Source of the DNA: Mycteria americana
Taxonomy: Eukaryota; Chordata; Aves; Ciconiiformes; Ciconiidae
Direction: 5' to 3'
Assembly: GCF_035582795.1 (NCBI RefSeq)
Contig: NC_134383.1
Span: forward strand, 131,501-195,500
Length of the DNA: 64,000 nucleotides
Positions 32,850-45,856 of this stretch are shown piece by piece. Within the stretch, counting starts at the first letter, position 1, and each line of letters starts with the position of its first letter. The notes below the pieces were generated by a model. It did no database searches. It was not told the DNA's origin and was given only the letters and a program-made list of their open reading frames with translations. A program made the position numbers and the translations under genes.

Positions 32850-32950
32850 CATAGAATCACAGAATGGTTTGGGTTGGAAGGCACCTCAAAGATCATCTAG
32901 TTCCAACCCCCCTGCCATGGGCAGGGACACCTTCCACCAGACCAGGTTGC

Positions 32951-34170
32951 TCAAAGCGCCATCCAGCCTGGCCTTGAACACTTCAGGGATGGGGCATCCA
33001 CAGCTTCTCGGGGCAACCTGTGCCAGTGCCTCAGCACCCTCATAGTTAAGAACGTCTTCCTTACATCTAATCTAAATCTACCCTCTTTCAATTTAAAGCC
33101 ATTACCCCATGTCCTGTCACCACATGCCCTTGTAAAGAGCCCCTCTCCAGCTTGCTTGTAGGGCCCCTGCAGGTACTGGAAGGCTGCTATAAGGTCTCCC
33201 TGGAGCCTTCTCTTCTCCAGGCTGAACAACCCCAGCTCTCTCAGCCTGTCTTCATAGGAGAGGTGCTCCAGCCCTCTGATCATCTTGGTGGCCCTCCTCT
33301 GGACTCGCTCCAACAGGTCCATGTCCTTCTTAAGTTGAGGGCCCCAGACCTGGATGCAGTACTCCAGGTGGGGTCTCCCGAGAGCAGAGTAGAGGGGGAG
33401 AATCACCTCCCTCGACTGCTGGTCACGCTTCTTTTGATGCGGCCCAGGAGATGGTTGGCTTGCTGGGCTGCGAGCGCACATTGCCGGGTCACGTTGAGCT
33501 TCTCATCAAGCAACACCCCCAAGCCCTTCTCCTCAGGGCTGCTCTCAGTCCATTCTCCACCCAGCCTGTATTTGTGCTTGGGATTGCCCCAACCCATGTG
33601 CAAGACCTTGCACTTGGCCTTGTTGAACTTCAAGAGGTTTGCACGGGCCCACCTCTCAAGCCTGTCACGGTCCCTCTGGATGGCATCCCTTCCCTCCAGC
33701 ATGTCAACCGCACCACACAGCTTGGTGTCATCGGCAAATTTGACAAGGGCGCACTCAATCCCACTGTCCACGTCACCGACAAAGATGTTAAACAGCACCA
33801 GTCCCAATACCGATCCCTGGGCAACGCCACTCGTCACTGGTCTCCACTTGGACATCGAGCTGTTGACCACAACTCTTTTAGTGCAACCATCCAGCCAATT
33901 CCTTATGCACCAAGAGGTCCATCCGTCAAATCCATGTCTCTCCAATTTAGAGACAAGGATGTCGTGCAGGACAGCGTCAAATGCTTTGCACAAGTCCAGG
34001 TAGGTGACATCAGTTGCTCTTCCCTTATCCACCAACACTGTAACCTCGTCATAGAAGGCCACCAAGTTCATCAGGCATGATTTGCCCTTAGTGAAGCCAT
34101 GTTGGCTGTCACCAACCACCTCCTTATTTTCCATGTGCCTTCGCATAGCTTCCAGGAGGATCTGCTCCAT
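32951..34170 (-). pseudogene. CR1 ORF2 reverse-transcriptase remnant
   Basis: Broken reverse-transcriptase region. Palm motifs are readable: [31 protein letters not shown], the catalytic FADDTKL, and [11 protein letters not shown]. The frame changes near 33,415 into the conserved tail ([15 protein letters not shown]..., [21 protein letters not shown]) and again near 32,985. The upstream part of the domain lies in another frame at 34,124-34,669 ([34 protein letters not shown]), with a shift near 34,225. Catalytic residues survive but the gene cannot make a full protein. Confidence 0.92.
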
Positions 34171-34968
34171 GATCTTGCCAGGCGCAGAGGTGAGACTGAC
34201 TGGCCTGTAGCTCCCCGGGTCTTACTTTTTTCCCTTTTTTAAAAATGGGGGTTATATTGCCCCTTTTCCAGTCAGTGGGAACTTCACCGTACTGCCACAA
34301 CTTCTCAAATATGATGGATAGTGGCTTAGCAACTTCATCTGCCAGTTCCCTCAGGAACTGTGGATGCATCTCATCAGGTCCCATGGACTTGTGCACCTTC
34401 AGGTTCTTTAGATGGTCTCGAACCTGATCTTCTCCTACAGTGGGTGGTTCTTCATTCTCCCAGTCCCTGCCTTTGCCTTCTGTGACTCGGGCGGTGTGGC
34501 TTGAGCACTTGCCAGTGAAGACTGAGGCAAAAAAGTCATTGAGTACCTCAGCCTTCTCCATATCCCGGGTAAGCAGGTCTCCCGTTTCCTTCCGGAGAGG
34601 GCCCACATCTTCCCTAGTCTTCCTTTTATCACCAACATACCTATAGAAGCTTTTCTTGTTGCCCTTCAAGTCCCTGGCCAGGTTTAATTCTATCAGGGCT
34701 TTAGCTTTCCTAACCTGATCCCTGGCTGCTCAGACAATTTCTCTGTATTCCTCCCAGGAATTCCTCCCACCTGTCCTTGCTTCCACACTCTGTAGGCTTC
34801 CTTTTTGTGTTTGAGTTTGTCCAGGAGCTCCTTGTTCATCCATGCAGGCCTCCTGGCATTCTTGCCTGACTTCGTCTTTGTTGGGATGCATCGCTCCTGA
34901 GCTTGGAGGAGGTGATCCTTGAATATTAACCAGCTTTCCTGGGCCCCTCTTCCCTCCAGGGCTTTATC

Positions 34969-35685
34969 TCATGGTAGTCTACCCAGCAGATCCCTGAAGA
35001 GGCCAAAGTCTGCTCTCCTGAAGTCCACAGCAGTGAGCTTGCTGTGTGCCCTCCTCACTGCCCTAAGGATCTTGAACTCCACCATTTCGTGGTCACTGCA
35101 GCCAAGGCTGCCGTTAAGCTTCACATTCCCTACCAGCCCCTCCTTGTCGGTGAGAACAAGGTCCAGCATAGCGCCTCTTCTCGTTGGCTCCTCTATCACT
35201 TGGCGAAGGAAGTTATCATCAACACATTCCAGGAATCTCCCAGATTGCTTATGCCCTGCTGCGTTGTCCCTCCATCGGGTATCAGGGTGGTTGAAGTCCC
35301 CCATGAGGACCAGGGCTTGTGAACGCGAGGCTGCTCCTGTCTGTCTATAGAGGGCCTCATCTGCTCGGTCTTCCTGGCTGGGTGGCCTGTAGCAGACCCT
35401 CAGGATAATGTCCCTTGTCCCTGCCCTCCCTTTAATCCTGACCCATAAGCTCTCGGTCAGCTCCTCATCCATCCCCAGGCAGAGCTCCACGCACTCCAGC
35501 TGGTCATTGACATTAAGGGCAACACCCCCTCCTCGTCTCCCCTGCCTGTCCTTCCTGAAGAGCCTGCATCCGTCCATTCCAACACTCCAGGCATAGAAGC
35601 CATCCCACCACATCTCCGTGATGCCAATAAGATCACAGCCCTGCAGGCGTGCGCACGTCTCAAACTCCTCTTGTTTATTCCCCAC
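34969..35685 (-). pseudogene. CR1 ORF2 endonuclease remnant
   Basis: About 239 codons of the APE-type endonuclease, open until a TGA at 34,971-34,969 that replaces what is normally a sense codon. Recognisable motifs: LIGITEMWWD, RRGGGVALNV, VLMGDFNHPDTRW, MLDLVLTDKEG and the catalytic-type GCSDHEMV. The frame continues 5' of the listed start (LPCLYANSCSVGNKQEE), so the true boundary is not the GTG at 35,685. Inactive because of downstream stops and frameshifts. Confidence 0.9.
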
Positions 35686-36040
35686 GCTACAGGAGTTCGC
35701 ATAGAGGCATGGCAGTTGGGCCCCCGATGAAGCTGACCCACTGGCTGGAGTAGCTGGAATTCCTTTGTGCTGCTCTCCTGCTGACCTGTGATCCCTCTCC
35801 AGGCTCTAGGCATCTGTTGCTGGCACTGGCATCAAACTGGTAGGAGTGGGATGGATTGAGGTTCCCCTCCCCTGGCAACTTTGGTTTAAAGCCCTCTTCA
35901 CCAGCTTGGCAAGCCTGCGGGAGGGTTCTAAAAGACCTGCAGAGAGAACTAACACTCTGTTGAATCCCACCAGTTCTCAGAGTCATTTTGGCAGACCCTG
36001 CTGATCTCCTGCCATTTGGAGCCACCTGGGGAATGATGCG

Positions 36041-38700
36041 TTTCAGCGGGGCGGCTTGGCCACGAGTCTCAAAGGTCTTTCGTAGGCCAAAACCTCAGAT
36101 TCACGTTCCCTTCCACCTAGGAACAGACATCCCCACATAACATGGGTGGAAAGTGAGGCTCGGAGAAAGCGAGGTGAAGCAGGAATGCCATTTACTTTCT
36201 GCCCCGCACCCTACCACATTTCTCCTGCCACAGCTTCGATCCATCGGTGTTAGAAGAGCTTTTCTTAGCACTTCCTTGCCCCCAGCTCAACAGTTTCTCC
36301 CACTCTTCTGCTGCTTCCTGCCCCCCCCGGCAGAGCCTGGCTTCCCATCCTGTGCTCAGGGAGTCTCCAGGTCTATCACCGAATCTGCCGATCCCTCCAG
36401 CTTCCGAGTCCAACTGGCATGTTCCCTACAGAAACCCTGCATGTGCCAGACATTACTTGACAGTCACACGCGGCTCTATGGGGACAACAACAAGGAATTA
36501 TTTGGTACACTGGCTTGTGCAGCTTGCCGGGGCTGGGTCAGCGAGAGACTTGCAGGAAGCTCCGGGTGCCCCACGTGCACAGCCACCCGCACGTTGCAGC
36601 TCGGCAGGCTGCGGTGCTGTAACAGCATCTAGCAGGTCAGGGAGCAAAGCCAGAAATCTCTTCCAAAGGTACTGCTGCTGCTCAGGGAGCTTTGGTTTCC
36701 TCTGAGGCAGGATCTCTTCCCGCACTATGTGAAATCTGGCCAGAGTCACGGGCCACTGTGACAGCTGGAGCCCCCCACGCAGCCTTTGGTAAACACCTCG
36801 AGGATGTTAACTTGTAGATGCCAGCGGGGTGGCTCAGGCAGGTAGCAACACGGGGATACACAAAACACTTCTGCAGCAGGCACCTTGCATCCCTCCCCCT
36901 CAACCGCTCACCGCCGGCTGTCCCATCATATGGGACAGCAGACCTGCGGTCAGGGCAGCAGACCATCCCGGACCCCAACAGCGCGGCTGCACTGGGGTGC
37001 ACAAAGACAAGCTCACCCATACACGAAGGGGACGGTTTCCCTGTGAAAACCATTACAGCAGGTAACGCTGCAGGCTGCAACGCACAGCCACCGCACGGAC
37101 CGCCCTGTGCGGTTGCTACATGGGATTAAGAGACCTCCTTGGGCAATTCCCACTGTGTTTGTGCACTGGGGTTACTGGGATTGGGTGAGTAATGCTTAAA
37201 AGTCTACCTGGTGAACTGCCCTCTGCTACACCAGCTCTCCTGAGTAGCAGGGCTCGCAGGTGAGCCCTTGAGAACCCGATGTTCCCACAAATATCACAAG
37301 GGAGCCACGTCTTGCCTAGAGTCACGCGTGTCAGGTAAACACCTGATGCAGCTAATCCTACGAGGAGGGTCCTTCAGCTGTGTCTAGAGTTCAGTAACTG
37401 CTTCAGGATCCTTTGGCAATAACTAAAGCAGCCCATGAGATGCCAGCAGTGTGCAGGACTGGAACCCAGCAATGCTGGAGCTTCACGAGGAGCTCCTGAG
37501 CTTTAACACAATAGTTTCTGCTCTTCTTTTTAAGCAGAAAGTCTCTCCGCGGGGCTCTGTGACGGACTAGCCATCGTTAACGAGGACATCGTGCTCGGTC
37601 CCTTCCCCGCGTGCTGTCTCCCAGCCAGAGACATAAGGGTTCCCGAGCGCTGTGGGGTCTGTTGCCTGCGGCTGGTCCAGCTTCATGCCGGCTGTCCGGA
37701 AGCACCAGGAGATTTTCTGAGGTGTCGCACCCAGCGCCCCATCTCTGGGCCTGAGGCGGAGACTGTGGGACAAAGCCACTAGATGTCACCGTCACCCAGG
37801 GCATCCACAGCCTCGCCAGGGCAGAGCACGGGCGAACTCACTGCACCTCCCACCAGCGCCGAGGCACCCGGGCTGGCGCAGGGGCTTTGCGCCTGGACCA
37901 CGGGTTTCCTCTGCACCCCAGCCCTCACACCGGAGACTCCGCAGGGTGCGGAGGGGTGCGCTGGAGGGCAGAGCCACGCGCCATATCCCTGCAGCAGACA
38001 CTTATCCCGCTTCCTCAGAGAAAGGCAGCACGGAGACGCCTGTTGCACGCTGCCAGCGAGGGCTAGGTGTCCTATACCACCTTGCAGAAAATCTCCCCCA
38101 AAACAACAGCTCTCCCTTTGAGCCCAGCAATGCAAGCTCAGGCCACTTTCCAGCCTGAAGAAGGGCACAATCTTTGCAGACAAGAGTCCCGGCAGGAAAC
38201 GCTTGTGGCAGGGACACCCCTGCCACCTCTCAACGCCACGTACCCCAGCTGCACCACACAGTACAACCAGCAGTGCAACAAGCAGATTTGCCTTTGAAGA
38301 GGCTCATGGCAGAGGAGATAAGACATTTTAAGCCATGTGCAGGAAGGCTTGGCCTGACAGCCCTACTTTGACCTGACTAAACACGTTCAGATCACTCAGT
38401 GTCCCAGGGTTCTCGGCCTGCTCTCAAAATAGATGTGAGTTGGGGAACAGTTGGGCTCCCCTCCTGTACCCAGTCCCGGCACTAAATGCAACGTACTAAG
38501 GACACACCTGCACAAAAAGCAGAGCTGAAGCACCTGCGGGCCAGCAAACCCCCCAGACTGCAGCACTGCATCTGCGCACGTGAGCGCAGGCAGGTACCCC
38601 AGCTCGCCTGGGGAGGGGGAGCCGGCAGAGAAACGCAGAGAAGAGGGGGGGAAAGCAAGGCCGGCTGCCCCGGCACCTTGCCCCTACACTGCCCTCCGCC
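36041..38700. other. Unannotated BCL9L upstream region
   Basis: No gene, RNA gene or transposon recognised between the CR1 element and the motif cluster near 38,750. Confidence 0.5.
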
Positions 38701-38739
38701 AGCCCGGACTGCAGAAGAGACGCCGAGAGCGGCCAAGCG

Positions 38740-38965
38740 CTCCCCCAGGATTATAAATACCAGGCCTAGCGCGCAGTGGAGCCTGGGCTCTATATTTAAA
38801 CCCTGGCTGAGGTCACTTCCTTTTCCCAGCAGCTCCCTCCAGCCCCCACCCCGTCGCCTAGTATTTGCATGCCATCATGACTAAGGCACATCGGGGTTTA
38901 AGGTCAGAGGGGAAGCGGCCGCGCATCTGCCTCGCAGGAAATTCCACCCTGGGAAACCCTTCACC
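38740..38965. promoter_or_regulatory. Candidate promoter/enhancer cluster (TATA, MEF2, NF-kappaB-like motifs)
   Basis: Motifs within 225 bases: TATAAATA (38,752-38,759); CTATATTTAA, a perfect MEF2 consensus (38,790-38,799); ATTTGCATGC, an octamer-like match, just after 38,860; GGAAATTCC, a palindromic NF-kappaB consensus (38,937-38,945); and GGGAAACCC (38,951-38,959). CpG-rich sequence (GCGGCCGCGC) sits between them. No exon is visible beside it. Motif evidence only. Confidence 0.3.
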
Positions 38966-41900
38966 TTCCCCAGTGCGGATCGGATCGGCACGGGCAGCGG
39001 CGATCCTGCCGCTGAGCGGTGGCGGCTGCCTGTGGGCGGTACTGGGACTCCAGCGCTGGGCTGGAGAGGGAGGGAGAGACTTCGAGGAGAGGGGAGCCCA
39101 TGCTCCCCACCTGGCTTTACCGTCAGAGTCTGGGCTTGCACCGATCCAGAGAGGGGTTTCCCCACTGCGCGCCCCGAAAGGGCAGCTGCTCCACCTCCTC
39201 ACCACGCTTCACCTCCCAGAAGCCTCCTCCGCACCTCAAGCTGAAATTCCCCAGCTTCTCCCACTCGGGGTGCGAAGAGGCACAGCCCTCCCCGCAGACC
39301 TAGCCCCAAGTCCCAGGGGCTGCTTTGCCCTTATACAATCCCCCCCTGCAGCTCACCGAGCTCCTCCGGAGACACGATGATCTAACCCTGACCCAGGCCT
39401 CCAACCACCCCTTGAGAAACAGGCAGGAAGAGCCAGAAATCGCCCTGTCTCACTAACTGCAGCCCTCGGGGGGCAGCCAGACCCCTGTTTAACAGCAGAT
39501 GTGCACCCACAGACAGGGAGGAGGGACCAAACAGCAACTTGTCCTGGGGGCTGCCCCCCAGAGCCCCTCTTCTCCACCGGGACAGAGAGGTCTCACGAAC
39601 TTATACGATGCATAGAGTGGGCAAGGGCTTCTGACACCCCTCCAGCCCTCATGCCTGAGGCTCGCGGGAGGCTTTGGGGTTTGCAGTGGCCTCTGTGGCC
39701 AGAGCCCAGGTGCCCGGGCTCAGCCAGATGAAGCTCTGCAACAGTTTTGTTCGCATTTGGTACAGTAACTGGGGCCATCAAGCGCTCCCAGCTCAGCCCT
39801 TGGCCCTCCACGCTCAACTCTAGTTATGCCGTTACTTAAAAACCAGAACATGTCAAAAAGAAAAGTTATTGCATCAACAAAGACCGGGGTACAAAGGAGG
39901 GGGGAAGAGCGCAAAGGCTACCTAGTGGGAGAAGCGGAGATAGCAGATCTTTTAGAAGAAGGGTAACTGTTTAGGTTATGATATAAGCGAATTAGCTGCA
40001 GGGTTTGCAGTAGAACTAATTGGTGACGCTCGCGTGGTTATCTATTAGGTTTCAAAGTTCTCGGCCGTCTGGATTACCAAGCTGATTCACAAGTCTCCGA
40101 ACTAGCACGAGACACGCTGGGATCGACATCTCTGAAGACCGACAGCCAGAAAGTTTCCCGTACACAGTCTTGGCATGCCAGCCAAATGCCTCTTCCTCTC
40201 CCTCATCCCACGGATTCTGGAGAGGAAATCTGCGACAGAGCAGGGGTGCCGAGGCAGCCCTATAATCCCTGGAGTCAGCTGACAGGGAAGCGAGCATGGC
40301 AGAAAGCTGCGGGGAAGCATCACTGCTACCAAAAGACGGGCAGTGCAGAGCCAGCCAGCAGAGAGGGACGCGGGTGTCCAGCTCCTCTGGCCGGCGACAG
40401 GGTACTCGTTGTCCTCTTGGGCACACGGACGTCGCGCTCTGGCTCCGAGCCTGCACCCCGGCAGCGAGGCATGCCTGTGCCCTCCAAGGCTGCGCCTCTA
40501 CAACAACAGGAACCAGAAGCCGCAGCAGACCACGAGCAGCTCGTTGGCCCGCGATCACGTTACAGGACAGGAAGGAAGAAGGCACTTTGATCAGGCTGGA
40601 ATCGCTTTAAACAGCTTCCACACCGATACCTCAGCCACTGGAATTAGCACCCCAACACCCCAAACGTCCCATTCCTAAAGACACGTCCTGCTCTGGCAGG
40701 CGCGTTGGGGCCAGAGCACCACAGCCGCTGGCAGCCGCGCCAGGGCTGGACGAGGGCTGCTCCCAAAGCAAGGTCACGGCAGCGAGCAGCCTGGAAGACA
40801 GCAGAGAGCCTCCCTACGCCTTGTCAGAGGAAATCAAGGCTCAGCGGGGCCCTGCCTCTCCGTGTACGTCTTCACCGCAGGCGTGTGCTAGCTGTCCTCA
40901 AAACAGCAGCAACCGGCGGGTTTGGAGGCGGCTGGCAGCAAGAGGCTGGCGCTCCCCTCTGCCTGCTCGAGGGTGGCAGGAGCTCCTCCGCCTGCCCACG
41001 GGACCTCTTGCTCCACGCATGCCCTGCAGCCGGCTGCTGGCAGGCAGAGGGTTAACGATGCCCAGGGAGCTGCAGGCAGCTTCCTCCTTGCCCTCTCAGG
41101 AACAATGGGGCCATTGTGGGAGGCCCGGCAAGTGTGGGCAGATCCCTGGGACTGGCAGTTACCCACTGGGTGGGTCGTTACTGCCACGAACTCTCCTCCT
41201 CTGCTCAGGTAGGAGGAGAGCGATGGCTGCCGGCCCTTCCCATGGGCCCTGGAAGCAAACAGGGCCAGCCCAGCCGCAGGAACACCATGCCAGCGTGCCC
41301 GGTGGCCCTGCTGAGCAACCTCGCTCCTACCAATTTGTCTGGGTACAAAATGCAGTCAGACAGCCACAGGCACAAAGCTGCCAGCCGACACCAGCACGCA
41401 GCAGACCAGACTGCGAGCTGGCTGCTGAGCACTGCCAGCGCTGCCAGTACCGCACCTGGGTCTCCAGCAGGATCAGCTGCGCTCTCAGGATGCGCTACAG
41501 GCGGACTGGAGCAGGAGGAACCAGGCTTTTCTCACCCCAAAGTCGCATTTCAATGGTGGGTGCAAGTGCTGACCTGGGACCAAGAGCTTCTGGGAAACCC
41601 AAGAAGTCCTCGAGTTGACACACACGTGAGCAGTGAGAACACAACCACGCATGGGGGGGTACGACAGTGACTGCTTTCCAAGCCTCCACAGTCTGAAACT
41701 GGGATGAATAAGCAAAGGAGCAAGCAGCTCCAACATACTCCCACTCTCCTACAGATTTGCATCTCCCGGCCCCAGCACGTCAGTGCAAAGAGAACTCAGG
41801 ATGCTCCGAATTCACACCCCCAAGATGCAGAGCTGATCCCCAACACAGCAGCAGCACCGCTGGGAAGCCCTATGCTGAGGCAAGGCCGGCACTGTCACGC

Positions 41901-43600
41901 TCCCAGACTTTCCAGCAGAGCCTCGTGCCCCCTCGGGCATGGGACCAGGGTACACAACCACAAACTCGGCTCATTGAAGTGCACACTGAGCATCTGCATG
42001 AAACCCTTGGCCAAGAACCTGACTCCGGATGAACAGCCCAACTCACAGCCGCTGCATGCTGCCTCCAACATCAGAAGCAGCTCCGGCTGGTCCACAGGAG
42101 CATGGCAGTGCAAAGAGAAGAGGAAAACAGCCCCATACCACTCGGCATTGCCTCCTGGGGACCCCTCATGCTGGGCACAAGCCTGCAGGCGATGCTGCAG
42201 GGTGCAGCTCCAAACATCTGGATTAGTCCAAGTCCTGACAGGGGGAAGGTGCAGCTCAGGTGCACGTCGTGCATGCTGCCGTGCACAACCGCTGCAGCTC
42301 GAACCCTACAGGACCGACTGCCTATCCGTGTGGGAGACGTGTCCTTTTCCACTCGACGCTGCAGCTTCATCCCCCATCTCACAGCTAGACCCAATCTTCC
42401 CATGTTCAGGAGCACAAACGCAGACCGGCACAATTCTCTGACCTGGCAGCACCAACTCTGCCAGCAGTCCCCACCTCTGTTTCTTTTTTATCTGGTCTCC
42501 CAGCGTCCCACACTAGCTGAGGAGTGCCACTGCTCCCTGATTTTCCCAGAGCCAGGCCGACAAGCAGCCTGAGCGGACTCATGCAGCTCCCCAGGTCTGC
42601 ACCCCGGTTCATGCTTTCAGGGCTGGAGCCTTCTCCCTTGCGACTCCCAGATAACTATTCTGTCATTTCTTTACCTCTCCCACCTGAGGGCATTGCTTTC
42701 TTCCTTGCCCCCAGATCACGCTCTCCTGCTGCTGTTACTCAGCTCTGCCAAGCCCACTTCAAGACACGCTATACAAGTTAAATACAGCGCTACTTCAGGT
42801 CCCAAACAGGAGGCTGGCTGCTCTCAAAGAAAGGGCTACAAATAGATCTGTCAACAGAAACGTGCTGGGCTCCCCACTTTGCAGCCAGCTCTGTTCAACA
42901 AAGCAGCGCGGCCTGCAGATGGATTTTGCTCTTCCCTAAATACTCAAGCAAGAGGGCCCGAGACGAGGGCAGGTAAAAACATCTGACGGATCTGATGGGG
43001 CAGGGTTTAATCTGTGTATCTTTAAAAGACAGCGTGCCTGAAAGAAAACACAATCCCTCCTTCCAACAAGGAAAAGGAAGAATCTGGGTAACCTCTGGCA
43101 AAAAGAGAAAAAAAAAAAAAAGAAAAGAAAAAAAATCAGGGCAAGAGGGACAAAACAATCTTTGTCTTCATTTTGCTGGTCACGCAAGCACAGGGCAGCC
43201 TCAGTACCCGCTGCCCCAGCTCGGACAGCAATAAGGGCGACCGGCCCAGTTTCACCGAGGCTTATAGAAGCCAGGCTCTATGGTCTAGGGAAAGCTGCAT
43301 CCCTGCACTCGAGAAAGAGGTAGAGCATAGACGGGATTTCCAGACTACGCTGATAATCGGCTCACAGAAACCAGATAGGACAGCACACCCTCAGAGGTCA
43401 CCGCTCGGCTCCACAACGTTCACTTCAGACGCTGTTCCTTTAAACGTGGCTCCAGAGACCACACAAGGGTTAAATCTGCCTATAAATATCTGTTCTCAGC
43501 AGGGCTGCTGCTCTGAACCCTCCAGCCATCTGTTCTAGCTTTCCCCCATCTAAGACTCTAACATCTGAAACACGCTCACAGTTCTTAGGAGTGCTCCCAA
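38966..43600. other. Unannotated BCL9L upstream region
   Basis: No gene recognised. Contains an A-rich tract at 43,100-43,136. The open frames here have no family signature. Confidence 0.5.
43100..43136. repeat. A-rich tract
   Basis: A-runs interrupted by G and one T; no transposon body recognised next to it. Confidence 0.75.
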
Positions 43601-43639
43601 AAATAGACCGGCGCTGTGGCTTAGCTCTGTCGCCTGTGT

Positions 43640-43900
43640 CTGTGAGCGCAGGAGCATGTATGCGTGCGCCTGTGCCGGCACAAGCCTGGAGCTGTGCGAA
43701 TACGAACACGTCTGCCTCTGTGATGGCGAGCAGGCCCGCACCAGCATGGGTCTATTTGCATCCATGTTGGCGTGGGTGTGCCTGCTTAACCACAGATCCA
43801 TGTGAATCCGCACGAGCGTGTTCACGCTGGTACAAACCTGCATCTGTACGCGTGTGCGCGTTTGTACCAGCGTGTGGGCGTGGGAGAATGTGGAAGCCTC
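43640..43900. repeat. Degenerate GTGTGC/GCGTGT-rich region with a hairpin
   Basis: Irregular alternating purine-pyrimidine sequence with repeated GCGTGTG, CATCCATG/GATCCATG and TGCATC motifs, resembling an old diverged microsatellite or minisatellite. It contains a perfect 15-bp inverted repeat (43,823-43,837 with 43,860-43,874); see findings. Confidence 0.55.
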
Positions 43901-44106
43901 TCTACCAGTGGATGTGACGGCAGTCCTGCTGTGCCCTCTTCCCTGGCGGGACAGCAGTGCTGCAGGACGTGGCCGGGCACCTCTCCCGCTGCAGCCCGGC
44001 CCTGCTTGGCCTCAGAGCGAACCAGGTTGTCCTGTGAGGTCCCACTGTCCCCAGGCCCTGGCACCACAATCCTGACAGCCAGCCTACCCTACAGCACAGC
44101 AGCGAA

Positions 44107-44133
44107 GGGAGGAGGAGGAGGAGGAGGAGGAGG
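44107..44133. repeat. (GGA)n microsatellite
   Basis: About nine tandem GGA units. Confidence 0.9.
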
Positions 44134-45856
44134 GCACCAGTTCTCTTGTTCAACGCTTGGCTCAGCAAATTCAGCAACCCCACCTCCGGGCACCAGAGCC
44201 TCGCTGTGAAAGCAAGTAAAGCCTGATCTGCGTGAGGCCGGAGACACACCGCCCTGCTCGCATCCAGCCAGGGCTTGCAGGATTTCCTCAAGCACTCCAC
44301 AGAGAGAGCCGGGGCAAGGCTCCCACTGCAGACACGACAGCTTTCTCTTGGAGCAGAGCGGGGTCCAAGTCTCTCATAGCTCTTTCCAAATATCAAAGAC
44401 GTTGGTAGGTTCACCCTTCTGACTGCCAAGCCCATTAGCCTCACTCCACGCAGGCAAATCCAGGAGACAACGATCATCATCACGCTCACAAGGCAAAATG
44501 GGAAACAAGCTGCCAGCTCCCGAATCCGGACATATTGTCCAGGAGCAGACCTTCCTCCTGAGCATCCTCAGGGCACGGTGCTGTCCACCTGCTCTGTGCC
44601 AAGCACAGCTCATACTCAAATACCCGTTATTCAGTGGGGACCACCACGAAGCAGCTCAGCCCTGGCTGCTGGCCCTGCTGACACCACATCACAGGGCGAT
44701 GTGCACGCACAGCCACAGGGAGGGGACAACCGGTGCCCGTCCTCCATGCAGTAATGACAGCCCGAGGATCGGGCAGCAGCTAGGTTTTCATCTCTAACTA
44801 GTTCCACAAGACTGATTTTCCCATCCAGACCGAGTAAAACTATAGACAAAGCCTTAAACACAAAAGTGCCTGGCTGCGGTATGGGACGGGGCTGTCTCAG
44901 GGTGCTCCGTTTCTGCCAGTCGCTAACCCCCACGGCGACGTGGTGGGGAATGCCTGCCACAACACGGCACATGCAGAGCTACGCGTCCTCGACCAACACA
45001 CACACCCACAGAGCCCAGTGGTGAGAAACGCGGCGGGGGGCTCTCTCAAGAGAGCCTGCGCACGTGGGCTGGTGGAAGGACCAAGGCTGCCATACCAGAG
45101 TGCTGCACTACTGAAGCGTCATTCGGCTTTCCCTGGAGCGCATTCAAAAGGGAACCTCCCAGGTAGGAAGGGCAGAGGGCAGAAAGTACATACCACCACG
45201 GTTTTGCTCCGGGTTTGCCAAGCTGCCCAGTCTCTTTCACCCCTCCGATGTACCTGAGATAGCCAGCTAGCTCCAAGAACCCTAAGCAAGACCTTCCAAG
45301 AAGCCTAAAATGCAGGTACACCTTAAACTCGGGTGACAAAGTAAATGGAAAGAGCTTGAAATTCCAGCTCTTCATTTCAGCCTTTGACGGGGAGATGTGC
45401 TAGGAAACAGCTTCAGCAGACTGAGTCAACACAGCTATACTCTATTTCTGACAGAGGGAAAAAAACCCCCATTGATCCAGGTATTGATTTGATGGAGGAG
45501 TTTGTGTTTGTTTGAAAGTTTGCCCACGGGTCAGACCTCGTTACAAGCGCCTTTCCTGGTGATGAGGTTAGAAACAGACTGTGCCGAACTCCAGCCACCT
45601 GCCTGGGGAGCGGAACGTAAGCAGGTGTGGAAGTTAAGTAGTCCCGCAGGGACGCTTCCCTCCTCCGCTCCCCCAACATTAAAACCCAGGCTGCTGGGTG
45701 GAGGAACACCACAAACAGCTGTAAGGCAGCACCGGCATTTTGAGGAGTACAGCACAGCTAGGGTGTAAGTGCGGGGCTGAAGGCCAGGCAGTTTGTCAGA
45801 GGTTTCACATCAGGAGGTGGAAGGGATTTAAAAAACAGATCCACTTCAGGGTTATT

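Larger units (their letters stand above)
32850..36040 (-). mobile_element. Long CR1 LINE retrotransposon, decayed
   Basis: CR1-type non-LTR retrotransposon of about 3.2 kb, same strand as BCL9L. The 3' end at 32,850 carries the family's two 8-bp terminal repeats (ATTCTGTG then ATTCTATG on the - strand). Going 5', it has the C-terminal tail, reverse transcriptase, endonuclease and some preceding sequence (to about 36,040; this boundary is uncertain). At least two TGA nonsense codons (34,971-34,969 and 34,732-34,730) and frameshifts near 34,225, 33,415 and 32,985 show it is dead. Much of ORF2 is present, so it is longer than most CR1 copies, which are usually severely 5'-truncated. Confidence 0.93.
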
